A DNA stretch of 64,000 bases from Paenibacillus farraposensis (GTDB taxonomy: Bacteria; Bacillota; Bacilli; Paenibacillales; Paenibacillaceae), in assembly GCF_020736845.1 (NCBI RefSeq), contig NZ_JAFFQR010000105.1, positions 241,513-305,512 of the forward strand, read 5' to 3'. The notes beneath the pieces were generated by a model. The model did not search any database. It was not told the DNA's origin and saw nothing but the letters and a program-made list of their open reading frames with translations. How positions within the stretch are numbered: the first letter of the stretch is position 1; each line of letters begins with the position of its first letter. Of this stretch, positions 18,832 through 29,230 are shown one piece after another. The position numbers and the translations under genes are program-made.

Positions 18832-19341
18832 ATGGGGTTTCATATCAAATCGGAATATAAGCTATCCATTAAAAGTGTACCAGAGTCGCAAAAGGACATT
18901 ATTATGCAGCTAATGCAATTTTATTTATATGATTTTACAGCCTATCTGCGCATTGATGTTACTGCGAATGGTACCTTCCCGGATTACCCGGATTTGTATC
19001 AATACTGGACAAGCGGTGAACAGAAACTCCCTTTTTTAATATGGAGACAGGATATTCCCGTAGGCTTCGCGCTGGTTGATCGAATGTCCAGCAACCGGGA
19101 AGCCGACTACTATATGGCCGAGTTTTTTGTGCTTCGTCCTTATCGGCATAATGGGGTTGGAACCTGGGCAGCTCATGAGCTGTTTAGACGTTTTGCCGGG
19201 CGGTGGAAAGTGACACAAATGAGTACGAATAGGCCGGCTCAAGCCTTCTGGCGCAAGGTGATTGATAACTATACGAATGGGGAATACAGGGAACAGATAC
19301 ATCCGGTACGAGGAAATACAAGTCAATTTTTCAATACATGA
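18832..19341 (+). CDS. GNAT family N-acetyltransferase
   Basis: 169 residues from ATG 18832, preceded by GGGGTGA. The acetyl-CoA fold is visible: LPFLIWRQDIPVGFALVDR, then EFFVLRPYRHNGVGTWAAHELF, where RHNGVG replaces the usual R/Q-x-x-G-x-G/A pyrophosphate loop, and a terminal RPAQAFWRKVIDNY. The substrate cannot be told. It is divergent from the recombinase at 18716. Confidence 0.82.
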   Translation: MGFHIKSEYKLSIKSVPESQKDIIMQLMQFYLYDFTAYLRIDVTANGTFPDYPDLYQYWTSGEQKLPFLIWRQDIPVGFALVDRMSSNREADYYMAEFFVLRPYRHNGVGTWAAHELFRRFAGRWKVTQMSTNRPAQAFWRKVIDNYTNGEYREQIHPVRGNTSQFFNT

Positions 19342-19517
19342 AAAATTCACAATAGATAAAAAACTTTCTCGCCTACTATCCCTCCTTATAAAATACTAAC
19401 CACTTCTTACAAGATAAAGAAAAATGAACCGAACATACGTTCTGTTTTTTTGAAAAAAAATACTTCTGCCATCAGACAAAAGTATGTTCAATCCTATTTT
19501 TGAGTTGGCCCATTTTG

Positions 19518-20435
19518 TCAAACCATATACCTGGAAGCTGAAATGAGCAGCGTCATGGTAATGACATTCACAATCGTAGAAAGCAGGACTGTTTGCGCGG
19601 CAAAGTCCGGTTCATTTTTATATTCTTCCGCTAAAATACTTGTATTAACACCAGTAGGCATACCAGATGCAATGAGCAGCGCCTGAGCCGGAAGTCCTTT
19701 CAGACCAAGCAGTGACACAAGCAGAAAACCGACGATCGGACCTGCGATCAGGCGCAGCACCATGCTGATATACACGGCTGTGCGGCGCAATCGGAAGGGG
19801 TACTGCACAATTTGTGCCCCCAAAGTAAGCAGGGCAACAGCAACCATCGACTGGCTGATATAATTCAAAGGCTCTGTTAGCAAATGCGGCAATGGACTAT
19901 GTAAAATATTCAGCAGTAAGCCAAGCGAAAGCGCATACGGAACAGGCATTTTCAAGAAATTCATTAAAATCTTTCGGGTATTGGCCTTGCCATTTTGTAC
20001 AACAAAAGTGCCGTATGTAAACGTAACAAAGCTTTGAAAGGTCATAATCAGAGCTTGAACAGAAATGGCCAGCGGATCACCTTTGAATACCAATTGATTG
20101 ATAGGCAGGCCATAATTCCCTGAATTATCCAGCATGACGCTGTTTGTAAAGGCTCCACGCATGCCGGGACTGTATTTCAGAAAGCGGGCGACACTTGTGC
20201 TGATTATGTACAGAATGGCTATGTATAGGGCATAAAAAAGCGAAACTTCACCCATAAGTATTAAGGATATTTCCGAGTTATACAGACCTGTAAACACAAC
20301 CGCAGGAGTGATATAGTAAAAATTGATTTTGGCTAAAGTGTACAAATCGAGCCGGAAATAATACTGCATGATACATCCCAAGCCTATGAGTACAAAAATA
20401 GGTAAAACGACTTCCAAAAGAATGGTGCCGAACAT
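19518..20435 (-). CDS. AEC family (auxin efflux carrier-like) transporter
   Basis: 305 residues with about ten hydrophobic helices and a short central loop, the AEC/PIN-like plan. Family features are the N-terminal VVLPIFVLIGLGCIM, NSVMLDNSGNYGLPI and ASGMPTGVNTSILAEEY near the C-terminus. Bacterial members export or import small organic acids; the substrate here is unknown. The start at 20435 has only a weak ribosome site (AAGAAG). Confidence 0.88.
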   Translation of the reverse strand: MFGTILLEVVLPIFVLIGLGCIMQYYFRLDLYTLAKINFYYITPAVVFTGLYNSEISLILMGEVSLFYALYIAILYIISTSVARFLKYSPGMRGAFTNSVMLDNSGNYGLPINQLVFKGDPLAISVQALIMTFQSFVTFTYGTFVVQNGKANTRKILMNFLKMPVPYALSLGLLLNILHSPLPHLLTEPLNYISQSMVAVALLTLGAQIVQYPFRLRRTAVYISMVLRLIAGPIVGFLLVSLLGLKGLPAQALLIASGMPTGVNTSILAEEYKNEPDFAAQTVLLSTIVNVITMTLLISASRYMV

Positions 20436-20686
20436 ATCTGTTTCATCTTCTTTCTATTGTGCGGATATAAAGGCTGATTCCTAAAAATGCACGTGTAGCT
20501 TTTATTATACTGTGGAATAGAGGTCAACGTATAATAAAATTTATCATTAAGATTTGATATTTATTTTCAAGTGGGCTAATATTTCATGCCCACCAGCTAA
20601 AAAGGGGTTAATACTTAGCTTACATAAACCGTTAATATTTGTAGGACATATGAGCCTGTCTTTAACTACGAAGGAGGAATCACATC

Positions 20687-21679
20687 ATGAGAAACACATG
20701 GACAGCTTTACTAGCGGGTGTACTGGTCTTGGGATTGACAGCAGGAACTGTTGCAGCCAAGCAGGGACGCGGAAATGATCAAGAGAGCAAACAGGAAGCA
20801 AGGGCATCTTTAAAAGCCGAGAATGAAAAGAACAGGGAAGAGGCAAGCAAGCTGCATGATAAAGGCGATGATTCGTCCGAAAACCAAAAGGATCGCGCAT
20901 CCGACAAAAAGGATGAAATCCGCAAAAAAGACAAACCCGCTGTCATTGGTGAAACTGCATCTGCTGCAGTAACAGTAACGGATGATACATATGGGGAGTC
21001 CAAAGACCCTAATGGTCACGAGGGACACCGCGGATACAAGGGTCTGCTTAAAGCAGTGGAACATACGAAGGATAAGCCGGCAGGAGCTGTTATTGCGAAT
21101 CACCTGCTTACGAAATACCCGGATCGGCTGACCCCGGAGCAGATTGCTGAACTTGAATCGATCCGGGATTCCAGAAAAGCACTGGTTCAGGCAGCTGAGC
21201 TACTGGAACAAAACGGAAATGTAACCGATGCCGTTTACATGCAGCAGGAGGTGGTATTGGCTGATGTATCTGATCTGGACAGCTACAAAAAACTGGGTGA
21301 GTTCTCCAAAAAGGCCGGACGGCAGCCAGGGATGAAGCTGTTCGTGAACGGTGAGGAATACGATGCCAAGCCGATGAACCTTAAAGGTACCACTTTTGTA
21401 CCATTTAGAACAGCTTCCGAAGCTCTGGATGCGAAGGTTTTCTGGAACCCGAAAGAAAAAGCTGTTACTGTCACACGTAACGGTGTATCCGTTAAATTAT
21501 TTGTTAACAATCCCACAGCATACATTAACGGCCAGCCGTATTCGATTGAGCAGCCAGCATCTATAGTCGATGGGACGACGATGGTACCCGTAAGGGTAAT
21601 CGTTGAGGCCTTAGGAGCAAATGTTAAATGGGAACCTGAGAGCCAATCCGTTGTTGTTTACGAGCAGCCTACAACGTAA
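20687..21679 (+). CDS. Secreted stalk protein with copper-amine-oxidase N-domain-like repeats
   Basis: 330 residues. Signal peptide 1-24 (ALLAGVLVLGLTAGTVAA), then a highly charged helical stretch (about 25-100: KQEARASLKAENEKNREEA), then a helical region with TPEQIAELESIRDSRKALVQAAE. The C-terminal pair of Cu_amine_oxidN1-like units contains KLFVNGEEYDAKP, TTFVPFRTASEALDAKVFWN, PAYINGQPYS-type sequence and TTMVPVRVIVEALGANVKWE. Such domains are common in Paenibacillus surface proteins and here carry no oxidase. The ribosome site is GAAGGAGGAA. Confidence 0.85.
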   Translation: MRNTWTALLAGVLVLGLTAGTVAAKQGRGNDQESKQEARASLKAENEKNREEASKLHDKGDDSSENQKDRASDKKDEIRKKDKPAVIGETASAAVTVTDDTYGESKDPNGHEGHRGYKGLLKAVEHTKDKPAGAVIANHLLTKYPDRLTPEQIAELESIRDSRKALVQAAELLEQNGNVTDAVYMQQEVVLADVSDLDSYKKLGEFSKKAGRQPGMKLFVNGEEYDAKPMNLKGTTFVPFRTASEALDAKVFWNPKEKAVTVTRNGVSVKLFVNNPTAYINGQPYSIEQPASIVDGTTMVPVRVIVEALGANVKWEPESQSVVVYEQPTT

Positions 21680-21713
21680 CGTGCTGTAGGCCAACAGAAT
21701 TTTGTAAATCAGA

Positions 21714-21748
21714 AAGGATTTTGACTAAATAGTCAAGATCCTTTTTTG
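21714..21748 (+). terminator. Intrinsic terminator after the stalk protein
   Basis: AAGGATTTTGACT pairs with AGTCAAGATCCTT over an AAAT loop, then T's. Confidence 0.85.
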
Positions 21749-21820
21749 CTGAGTTATTCGCATTAGGCACCGGCCATGTGTACAATAAAAGAAGAATACA
21801 GAGAAAAGGGACTGGCATAG

Positions 21821-22257
21821 ATGGATTTAGGATTGACCGTTTCGCGAAGCGCTGCCGTATATGAAAAAACAACAAAGCGGCAGAATTTTAAATATTGCCT
21901 CTTCTTCAGTCAAGCAGCCGATTCCTGGCCTGATTATCTCGAATACACTGCGAACCGGGGTGGCTGGACTGGCAAAGACTTTGTCTATGGTATTAGCCCC
22001 TTACAACATTCTGGTATATACTGTGGCACCAGGGAGGATTGCAACGGATCGTGTTCGCAGCCTGACGAGCATCGGCAGAGAAAACCCGGCAAACGGCGGA
22101 CCAGGTTCGCAGGCAAGCAGAAGAGGGCATTCCATTAGGACGATACGGAGAGCCCGAGGAGTTTGGCAAAGTCGTTGCTTTTCTGGCATCTGATGCTTCA
22201 TCCTATCTTGCAGGTAGTACCATTCTTGTCGATGGTGGAATGATCAAATCGTTATAA
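21821..22257 (+). pseudogene. Short-chain dehydrogenase/reductase remnant
   Basis: Only the C-terminal half of an SDR remains. After a frame change near 21861 it reads RILNIASSSVKQPIPGLIIS, GLAKTLSMVLAPYNILVYTV and APGRIATDRVRSL. A second frame change near 22110 gives IPLGRYGEPEEFGKVVAFLA and finally STILVDGGMIKSL with TAA at 22257. The nucleotide-binding N-terminal half (TGxxxGIG) is absent. This is a decayed gene, not a start-site problem. Confidence 0.8.
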
Positions 22258-22265
22258 AACATAAA

Positions 22266-22310
22266 AAAGCGTGCCAGTATCGACTTAATCGACCACTGGC
22301 ACGTTTGTTT
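22266..22310. terminator. Hairpin terminator
   Basis: CGTGCCAGT (22270-22278) pairs with ACTGGCACG (22294-22302), with A's before and T's after. Confidence 0.75.
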
Positions 22311-22373
22311 GGAGAGCCATTCTGGGTAAAATGGCGCTCAGATGAGTTAATCAATTTTCAATTTATTAATTTA

Positions 22374-23102
22374 TTACTTTTCCCGTCGCGGAATTTTACA
22401 ACCGTCGTCGGTACACGCACCAGTTGCATCATTATCGGCAGGACTTGCGCTTACCATTGTAAACGGGGAGCGTTCGTTCCATGCTTTTTGTAGAGCATCA
22501 TGAAACACAGCATCCGGCTGAGCGCCTGATACCGCAAATTTTCGGTCAAATACAAAGAACGGTACGCCCCGAACACCCAGCTCCGCGCCTTCGGCTTCAT
22601 CGGCTCTAACTTCGTCCATAAAACGGTCACTCGCCAATATAGCAGCAGCTTCTTCCTGATCCAAGCCAACCTCAGCCGCCAATGCCGCCAGCACTTCATG
22701 ATCGCCCGTATGCTTGCCTTCTATGAAAACAGCTTGAAATATCCGCTCGCTTAGTTCCAGCATTTTTCCTTGAGATTGGGCCCAAAGCGTCAGTCGGTGA
22801 GCATCAAGCGAATTGGTCGGCACCATGGCATGAATGTTATACTCCAAGCCTGCAGAGCGTGCATTTTCATTCATACGGTCATTCATCGCCTGTGCCTCTT
22901 GCAGACTGACGCCATATTTCGCTGACAGCTCTTCATTAATGGTTTTACCACTATCCTTTACAGCATCCGGGTTCAGCTCAAAGCTTTTAAACGTTAGTTT
23001 TACTTCATCACGATGCGGGAATTGCTGCAATACTTGTTCCAAACGGCGTTTGCCAATATAACAGAACGGGCACATATAGTCAGACCAAACTTCGATATTC
23101 AT
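22374..23102 (-). CDS. DsbA-family (FrnE-like) thiol-disulfide oxidoreductase
   Basis: 242 residues from ATG 23102 behind GGAGG. The thioredoxin-fold start MNIEVWSDYMCPFCYIGKRR carries the redox pair CPFC. The inserted helical domain contains NARSAGLEYNIHAMVPTN, and GVRGVPFFVFDRKFAVSGAQ holds the cis-Pro loop. There is no signal peptide, so this is the cytoplasmic FrnE/HCCA-isomerase-like branch. The C-terminus has two further Cys (GACTDDGCKI). A start at 23126 would add eight residues with no ribosome site. Confidence 0.88.
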   Translation of the reverse strand: MNIEVWSDYMCPFCYIGKRRLEQVLQQFPHRDEVKLTFKSFELNPDAVKDSGKTINEELSAKYGVSLQEAQAMNDRMNENARSAGLEYNIHAMVPTNSLDAHRLTLWAQSQGKMLELSERIFQAVFIEGKHTGDHEVLAALAAEVGLDQEEAAAILASDRFMDEVRADEAEGAELGVRGVPFFVFDRKFAVSGAQPDAVFHDALQKAWNERSPFTMVSASPADNDATGACTDDGCKIPRREK

Positions 23103-23245
23103 AAGGAAAAGCCTCCATGTGTACATTTTTTATGCGTAACCGGAAAGGGCCTGCTCACGTTCAGAACGCGCATCAAAAGTTGGAACTTCACTGGTTACAA
23201 TATGGATTATAAGGCCAAAGCAGTTAAGGTGCAAATTTTTAATGC

Positions 23246-23274
23246 TTGTCAAAAAAGAAATGCTGTGATATTTT
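23246..23274 (+). promoter_or_regulatory. SigA-type promoter of the ribose operon
   Basis: TTGTCA (23246-23251), 17-bp spacer, TATTTT (23269-23274). Confidence 0.55.
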
Positions 23275-23279
23275 ATATC

Positions 23280-23293
23280 TGTAATCGGTTACA
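23280..23293. promoter_or_regulatory. Probable RbsR operator
   Basis: The inverted repeat TGTAATCGGTTACA has the central CG typical of LacI-family operators. It sits at the predicted transcription start of rbsR, consistent with autoregulation relieved by ribose. A role as a CcpA site is less likely because the match to the cre consensus is poor. Confidence 0.65.
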
Positions 23294-23314
23294 CATTGGA
23301 GTTGAAATAACATT

Positions 23315-24325
23315 ATGACGACAATTAAACAAGTGGCAAGCTATGCAGGTGTTTCTGTAGCGACGGTATCCAGAGTTATTAATGAAACCGGATATGTGCA
23401 TGAGGACACACGCCGGAAGGTTGAAGAGGCTGTTAAGCAGCTGAATTATAAACCTAATGAAGTTGCTCGCTCTTTGTATAAAAAGAAATCCAGATTAATC
23501 GGTCTGCTTCTGCCGGATATTACGAATCCGTACTTTCCCTTGCTAGCCCGCGGGGTAGAGGATCGAATGCAGGAAAATGACTTTCGGATTATTTTTGGCA
23601 ACAGTGATGAAGATCGCCAAAAAGAGCTGGATTACATGGACACGTTTATACAAAATAATGTCGTTGGTGTTATCTCATCTACGAATAATCCTGACACCGA
23701 CTGCTACGCTAATCTGAAAATTCCTGTCGTTTTCCTTGACCGGACTTCCAGTGACAGCCTTTCCGTATATGCAGATGGGACCCATGGCGGGCGATTGGCT
23801 GCTCAGGAAATGATTGCCCGTGGCAGCAGACAAATTACAGTCTTGCAGGGACCCGCACATATTCGTCCGGCACAGGACCGTTTTCGCGGGGCGGTTGAAG
23901 AGCTGCAGCGATTGAACATTACCTATCATGTCGTCGCGACCACTTCCTTTTCTTTCAAGGAGGCGGAGTCGTGGGCCAAAGAGCTGTTCAGCAAGCATCC
24001 CGATACGGATGGAGTTATCGCCAGTAACGATATTGTAGCAACCGCGGTAATGCATGAGGCACATCGATTAGGAAAGAAAATCCCGGAAGATGTTCAGATT
24101 ATCGGGTTTGACGATATACCATTAAGCAGCTTGTTATTCCCGCCGTTGTCAACGATTCGCCAGCCTGCTTATGAAATGGGCTGGGAAGCGGCAGGTCTGC
24201 TAATTCAACTGATCGAGCAGTCGCAAGCAGCAAAGTCTAGCATGCGCCAGCTTCATTCAAGCATACAGTTGCCCGTCAAATTTATTGAACGGGAGACGAC
24301 GAGAAAGGTGGATTTTCATGGCTAA
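23315..24325 (+). CDS. rbsR: Ribose operon repressor, LacI family
   Basis: 336 residues. The N-terminal helix-turn-helix TIKQVASYAGVSVATVSRVI is followed by the hinge helix (NEVARSLYKKKS) and a periplasmic-binding-protein-like sensor domain (GLLLPDITNPYFPLLARGVE, DGVIASNDIVATAVM, IIGFDDIPLSSLLFPPLSTI). It is the first gene of a full ribose operon, which is the reason for the ribose assignment. The operator at 23280 lies just upstream. The ribosome site is weak (GGAG, about 13 bases before the ATG). Its end overlaps rbsK by 8 bp. Confidence 0.9.
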   Translation: MTTIKQVASYAGVSVATVSRVINETGYVHEDTRRKVEEAVKQLNYKPNEVARSLYKKKSRLIGLLLPDITNPYFPLLARGVEDRMQENDFRIIFGNSDEDRQKELDYMDTFIQNNVVGVISSTNNPDTDCYANLKIPVVFLDRTSSDSLSVYADGTHGGRLAAQEMIARGSRQITVLQGPAHIRPAQDRFRGAVEELQRLNITYHVVATTSFSFKEAESWAKELFSKHPDTDGVIASNDIVATAVMHEAHRLGKKIPEDVQIIGFDDIPLSSLLFPPLSTIRQPAYEMGWEAAGLLIQLIEQSQAAKSSMRQLHSSIQLPVKFIERETTRKVDFHG

Positions 24326-25196
24326 AATTTCGATTATCGGAAGCAGTTCAATGGATCTTGTAGTTACTTCATCCAAGCGCCCTGGTGCAGGGGAAACCGT
24401 ACTGGGTGAAAGCTTTAAAACGGTGCCAGGGGGCAAAGGCGCCAACCAGGCAGTCGCCGCGGCCCGTCTCGGAGCGGATGTAACGATGATTGGGCGTGTA
24501 GGAGATGATCATTTTGGACAACAGATTTTACGGAATTTCGAAGAAAATCATGTCCATATCAGCCATGTGAAACCGGTTACACATATGGAGAGCGGTACAG
24601 CGCATATTGTGCTGGCTGAGGGCGATAACAGTATCGTCGTGGTTAAGGCAGCTAATAATGAAGTGACACCCGCTTATGTGGAAGAGGCGCTCGATGTCAT
24701 CCGCAGCTCGGATATGGTGCTGGTTCAACAGGAAATACCGGCGGAAACAGTCATTTATGTAAGCGAAATGTGTGCAAAGTACCACATACCGTTCTTGCTT
24801 AATCCTGCTCCGGCACGTGAAGTGGAAGCGAGCGTGATTGAGAATGCGACATACATCACGCCGAATGAGCATGAAGCCGCCATCATGTTTAAGGACATGA
24901 GCCTTCAAGAGGCCTTGCGCAAATATCCGAACAAGCTGTTTGTTACTGAGGGCAGCAATGGTGTACGGTTCTTCGACGGAGAACAGGAAGTTGTGGTTCC
25001 TACTTATAAAGTAGAGGCCGTTGATACCACAGGGGCAGGGGATACATTTAACGCTGCATTTGCGGTGGCATTGGCTGAAGGTAAGTCCCTGGCAGACAGT
25101 GTGAAATTCGCTAACCGGGCTGCCTCATTGTCTGTTACCAAATTTGGAGCCCAGGGTGGCATGCCGACCCGTCGTGAAGTGGAGGAGCAATTATAA
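24318..25196 (+). CDS. rbsK: Ribokinase
   Basis: Phosphorylates ribose to ribose-5-phosphate. 292 residues of the PfkB family: N-terminal [19 protein letters not shown], the first signature [19 protein letters not shown], and the second signature with the catalytic Asp, [20 protein letters not shown] 24318 follows AGAAAGGTGGA and overlaps the end of rbsR. rbsD starts 1 bp after its stop. Confidence 0.94.
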   Translation: MAKISIIGSSSMDLVVTSSKRPGAGETVLGESFKTVPGGKGANQAVAAARLGADVTMIGRVGDDHFGQQILRNFEENHVHISHVKPVTHMESGTAHIVLAEGDNSIVVVKAANNEVTPAYVEEALDVIRSSDMVLVQQEIPAETVIYVSEMCAKYHIPFLLNPAPAREVEASVIENATYITPNEHEAAIMFKDMSLQEALRKYPNKLFVTEGSNGVRFFDGEQEVVVPTYKVEAVDTTGAGDTFNAAFAVALAEGKSLADSVKFANRAASLSVTKFGAQGGMPTRREVEEQL

Positions 25197-25197
25197 T

Positions 25198-25602
25198 ATG
25201 AAAAAACACGGAATCCTGAACAGTTATATATCTAAAATACTGTCGGATCTTGGCCACACGGATTATATTGTAGTGGCCGATGTCGGTCTGCCTGTTCCTG
25301 AAGGCGTTCCTAAAATTGATTTGGCACTTAAGCTGGGCGTTCCCTCTTTTCAGGACGTCGTGGATGTAATTGCTGCAGATATGGTGATCGAAAAGGTAAC
25401 GTTGGCTGAAGAAATCAAACAAGAAAATGAACAGGCATGGCAGTATATGACCCGCACGTTTTCAGGAGAGCAATCAGCCGTTATTGAGTTTTGCTCGCAT
25501 GAGCAATTCAAGAAGCTGACCCGGCATGCCAAGGCTGTTATCCGAACAGGAGAAGCAAAGCCGTTTGCCAATTGCATTTTGCAGGCTGGAGTCTGCTTTT
25601 GA
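25198..25602 (+). CDS. rbsD: D-ribose pyranase
   Basis: Converts beta-pyranose ribose to the furanose form used by ribokinase. 134 residues, normal length. It begins [20 protein letters not shown] with the catalytic His in KKHG, and has DVGLPVPEG and a C-terminal [20 protein letters not shown] 25198 follows GGAGGAG that lies within the end of rbsK. Confidence 0.94.
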   Translation: MKKHGILNSYISKILSDLGHTDYIVVADVGLPVPEGVPKIDLALKLGVPSFQDVVDVIAADMVIEKVTLAEEIKQENEQAWQYMTRTFSGEQSAVIEFCSHEQFKKLTRHAKAVIRTGEAKPFANCILQAGVCF

Positions 25603-25680
25603 CTTCATTTTACTTTGGAATTCTACTTTCGATCAGTCCATTTTGGACAAGTTATTTTTGAATAAAAAGGAGGGAGCAGC

Positions 25681-27162
25681 ATGCAGATACAAATGAAGGG
25701 AATTTACAAAGCCTTTGGAACCAACCAGGTGCTGAGTGGAGTGGATTTTGATCTCCGTGAAGGAGAAGTACATGCCCTCATGGGTGAAAATGGTGCAGGC
25801 AAATCAACATTGATGAATATTTTAATCGGGCTGCATCGGAGAGATGAGGGAACGATCATCATCGACGGACAGGAAACGTATTTTAACAGCCCCAAAGAGG
25901 CGGAGCAAAAGGGAATTGCTTTTATACATCAGGAGCTGAATGTGTGGCCGGAGATGACAGTGCTGGAAAATCTGTTTATCGGTAAGGAAATGACATCCAA
26001 ATGGGGATTCCTGGACAGTTCCAAAATGAAAGCGTTAGCAAATGAACAATTCGATAAGCTTGCAGTTAAACTTCCTTTGAATGGTGAGGCAGGTGATTGC
26101 TCCGTAGGCCAGCAGCAGATGATTGAAATCGCCAAAGCATTGATGACAGATGCAAAAGTAATTGTCATGGATGAGCCGACAGCCGCTTTAACCGAACGGG
26201 AAATTCAAAAGCTGTTCGAGGTGATTGCTTCCTTGAAAAAGGACGGAGTTTCGATTGTGTATATCTCGCACCGGATGGAGGAAATATTTGCGATTTGTGA
26301 CCGGATTACCGTGATGCGTGACGGTAAAACAGTGGATACGCAAGCGATCCCGGATACCAATTTTGATGAGGTTGTACGTAAAATGGTCGGAAGAGAGCTG
26401 ACTGAACGCTATCCGGAAAGAACGTCTGCTTTGGGAGAAGTGGTATTGGAGGTCAAAAACGCCTCTCATAAAGGTCTGTTTGAAAATGTGAATTTTACGG
26501 TACGATCCGGGGAAATTGTGGGATTCTCAGGCTTGATGGGCTCGGGACGAACCGAGATTATGCGGGCGCTTTTTGGACTGGATGCTTTAGACAGCGGTGA
26601 AATACTTCTTCGTGGAAAAAAGGTGTCTATTCGCAAACCGGATGATGCAGTAAAGCTGGGAATTGGGTTTATTACTGAAGACCGTAAAGATGAGGGCCTG
26701 GTGCTGGATTTTTCGATCCGGGAAAACATGGTGCTACCGAATTTGTTCAGCTTTACATCAAAAGGATTGATCTCAGGCAAAAAAGAGCTGGATTTTGTCA
26801 ATGCATTAATCAAGCGCTTACAAATTAAAACCCAATCGGGGGAAACGCCTGTTCGCAGCCTGTCAGGTGGAAATCAGCAAAAGGTAGTCATTGCCAAATG
26901 GGTGGGCATTGGACCGAATGTTCTCATCCTGGACGAACCAACGAGAGGCGTCGATGTGGGGGCTAAACGCGAAATTTACCAGTTGATGAACGAGCTGACC
27001 GAACGCGGAGTCGCAATTATCATGGTATCCTCGGAACTTCCCGAGGTACTCGGCATGAGCGACCGTATCTTCGTGGTGCATGAGGGAAAGATCAGCGGAG
27101 AGCTGAGCAGAGAAGAAGCCACACAAGAAAACATAATGACGCTAGCTACAGGAGGACAGTAA
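25681..27162 (+). CDS. rbsA: Ribose ABC transporter ATPase, two-domain
   Basis: 493 residues with two ABC domains, as in RbsA/MglA. Domain 1 has Walker [10 protein letters not shown], signature-like [15 protein letters not shown] and Walker [12 protein letters not shown]. Domain 2 has the altered GLMGSGRTE loop, [15 protein letters not shown] and [15 protein letters not shown], the usual asymmetric arrangement. The ribosome site is AAAAAGGAGGGAG. rbsC starts one base after its stop codon. Confidence 0.95.
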   Translation: MQIQMKGIYKAFGTNQVLSGVDFDLREGEVHALMGENGAGKSTLMNILIGLHRRDEGTIIIDGQETYFNSPKEAEQKGIAFIHQELNVWPEMTVLENLFIGKEMTSKWGFLDSSKMKALANEQFDKLAVKLPLNGEAGDCSVGQQQMIEIAKALMTDAKVIVMDEPTAALTEREIQKLFEVIASLKKDGVSIVYISHRMEEIFAICDRITVMRDGKTVDTQAIPDTNFDEVVRKMVGRELTERYPERTSALGEVVLEVKNASHKGLFENVNFTVRSGEIVGFSGLMGSGRTEIMRALFGLDALDSGEILLRGKKVSIRKPDDAVKLGIGFITEDRKDEGLVLDFSIRENMVLPNLFSFTSKGLISGKKELDFVNALIKRLQIKTQSGETPVRSLSGGNQQKVVIAKWVGIGPNVLILDEPTRGVDVGAKREIYQLMNELTERGVAIIMVSSELPEVLGMSDRIFVVHEGKISGELSREEATQENIMTLATGGQ

Positions 27163-27163
27163 T

Positions 27164-28132
27164 ATGACAACTATGAATGAAGCAAAAGGTGGCAAAGGCT
27201 TTTCAATGTCACAAATCACACAGAAGCTTGGTCCGTTGCTGGGACTCATTATTTTGGTGATCATCGTCTCCGTCTTGAATCCCAGCTTTTTAGAACCGCT
27301 TAATATTCTGAATTTGCTGCGCCAGGTATCCATTAATGCACTGATTGCGTTTGGTATGACCTTTGTTATTCTTACAGGTGGCATTGATTTGTCGGTCGGA
27401 TCGATATTAGCTTTATCCAGTGCGTTTGTTGCAAACATGATGCTGGCCGGGTTTGATCCAATACTGGCGATTATTATTGGCTGTGCGCTCGGTGGTGTGA
27501 TGGGGATGGTCAACGGCTTGATGATCACCAAAGGCAAAATGGCTCCGTTCATTGCCACACTTGCTACTATGACCATTTTTAGAGGATTGACACTCGTTTA
27601 CACCAACGGCAACCCTATTACAGGACTCGGAGATAATCTGGTATTTCAATTGTTTGGCCGTGGCTATCAGTTCGGTATTCCGGTTCCGGCGATTACGATG
27701 CTCATTACCTTTGCTGTCCTGTGGATCATTTTGCATAAAACGCCGTTCGGACGCAAAACGTATGCCATCGGGGGGAATGAGAAAGCTTCTATCGTATCCG
27801 GTATTAAAGTGCCGCGCGTAAAAATTTGGATTTATTCTCTCGCTGGATTGCTGTCCGCATTGGCGGGTGCGATCTTGACTTCACGTTTGGACTCTGCGCA
27901 ACCGACAGCAGGCACCTCTTATGAACTGGATGCCATTGCAGCCGTCGTATTGGGTGGAACAAGCCTGTCAGGAGGACGCGGGCGGATCGTAGGTACATTG
28001 ATTGGCGTACTTATTATCGGTACGTTAAACAATGGCCTAAATTTGCTGGGTGTTAACTCTTTTTCTCAAATGGTGGTAAAAGGGATCGTAATCGCCATTG
28101 CAGTATTGATTGACCGTAAGAAATCCGCATAA
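27164..28132 (+). CDS. rbsC: Ribose ABC transporter permease
   Basis: 322 residues with about ten membrane helices. The family segments ILTGGIDLSVGSILALSSAF and the cytoplasmic loop YAIGGNEKASIVSGIKV are present, as is AAVVLGGTSLSGGRGRIVGT. It forms the membrane channel with RbsA and RbsB. Confidence 0.95.
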   Translation: MTTMNEAKGGKGFSMSQITQKLGPLLGLIILVIIVSVLNPSFLEPLNILNLLRQVSINALIAFGMTFVILTGGIDLSVGSILALSSAFVANMMLAGFDPILAIIIGCALGGVMGMVNGLMITKGKMAPFIATLATMTIFRGLTLVYTNGNPITGLGDNLVFQLFGRGYQFGIPVPAITMLITFAVLWIILHKTPFGRKTYAIGGNEKASIVSGIKVPRVKIWIYSLAGLLSALAGAILTSRLDSAQPTAGTSYELDAIAAVVLGGTSLSGGRGRIVGTLIGVLIIGTLNNGLNLLGVNSFSQMVVKGIVIAIAVLIDRKKSA

Positions 28133-28165
28133 ACCACCTAATCTGCACAGAAGGAGACCATATAT

Positions 28166-29098
28166 ATGAAAAAGCTTACATTAATCATGACGACTTTGTT
28201 GCTCCTGCTCATGACAGGCTGCTCCCTGGAACCGCCGGAATGGGCGAAGCCTAAAGAGGCTGCGAACTTGAAGGACATTAAAATCGGCTTGTCGATTTCT
28301 ACGATGAATAATCCATTTTTCGTATCTCTCAAGGATGGAGTCGTTGCAGAGGCCAAAAAACAAGGAATTCAAGTCATTGTCGCCGATGCACAAAATGATT
28401 CGGCAAAACAAAGCAACGATGTAGAAGATTTGATGCAGCAGGGTGTGAATGCCCTCCTGATCAACCCGACGGATTCGTCTGCGATTTCCACGACGATAGA
28501 ATCCGCAAATACTTCGAACATCCCGGTCATTACGCTGGATCGTTCGGCTGACAAAGGGGATGTAAAAACGCTGGTCGCTTCTGACAACGTGGAGGGCGGA
28601 CGGATGGCAGCCAGATACTTGGTGGAACACGCCGGCAAAGGAGCCAAGGTGATCGAGCTGGAAGGTGTGCCGGGTGCATCTGCTACCCGCGAACGGGGAA
28701 AAGGCTTTCATGAAGTGGCCGATAAGGAACTGAAAGTGATTGCCAAGCAAGCGGCCGACTTTGACCGAACCAAAGGTTTGAATGTAATGGAAAATCTGCT
28801 GCAAGGCAATCCGGATGTTCAGGCAGTATTTGCCCACAATGATGAAATGGCACTGGGGGCTATCCAGGCAATCGAAAGTTCAGGCAAGAATATTCCAGTT
28901 ATCGGCTTTGACGGCAACGAGGATGCGCTTCAATCGATTAAGGAGGGCAAACTGACAGCCACGGTGGCTCAACAGCCCGAGCTGATAGGACAATTGGCTG
29001 TTCAGGCAGCCAAAGATGTGCTCCAGGGGAAAACGGTGAAAAAATCAATTCCCGCCAAGCTGAAGTTAGTGGACCAAACGAAAGAGCAATCGAAATAA
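28166..29098 (+). CDS. rbsB: Ribose-binding lipoprotein
   Basis: 310 residues. Lipoprotein signal with lipobox LMTGC (Cys19), then a type-1 periplasmic-binding-protein fold: IGLSISTMNNPFFVSLKDGV, VNALLINPTDSSAIS, PVITLDRSADKG, AVFAHNDEMALGAIQAIE and IPVIGFDGNEDALQ. These match RbsB closely. The ribosome site is AAGGAGA. It is the last gene of rbsRKDACB and is followed by a strong terminator. Confidence 0.95.
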   Translation: MKKLTLIMTTLLLLLMTGCSLEPPEWAKPKEAANLKDIKIGLSISTMNNPFFVSLKDGVVAEAKKQGIQVIVADAQNDSAKQSNDVEDLMQQGVNALLINPTDSSAISTTIESANTSNIPVITLDRSADKGDVKTLVASDNVEGGRMAARYLVEHAGKGAKVIELEGVPGASATRERGKGFHEVADKELKVIAKQAADFDRTKGLNVMENLLQGNPDVQAVFAHNDEMALGAIQAIESSGKNIPVIGFDGNEDALQSIKEGKLTATVAQQPELIGQLAVQAAKDVLQGKTVKKSIPAKLKLVDQTKEQSK

Positions 29099-29131
29099 AA
29101 GGGCGCAGGGTTGCCCGCTATAGTTAAAAGC

Positions 29132-29168
29132 AGGACTGATGCAGGAAGGTGCATCAGTCCTTTTTCAT
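29132..29168 (+). terminator. Intrinsic terminator of the ribose operon
   Basis: AGGACTGATGC pairs with GCATCAGTCCT, followed by TTTTCATTTTT. Confidence 0.9.
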
Positions 29169-29230
29169 TTTTATATTGAAATTAACATTGAAGCCGTTGC
29201 TTCATTAATTTGCAATAGTAAAGATTGTGT

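Noticed and set aside
19430..19443. LexA-like sequence CGAACATACGTTCT
   Set aside because: It matches 13 of 14 core positions but lies between the 3' ends of two convergent genes, where no promoter is expected. It more likely forms part of a terminator stem, being followed by TTTTTTT.
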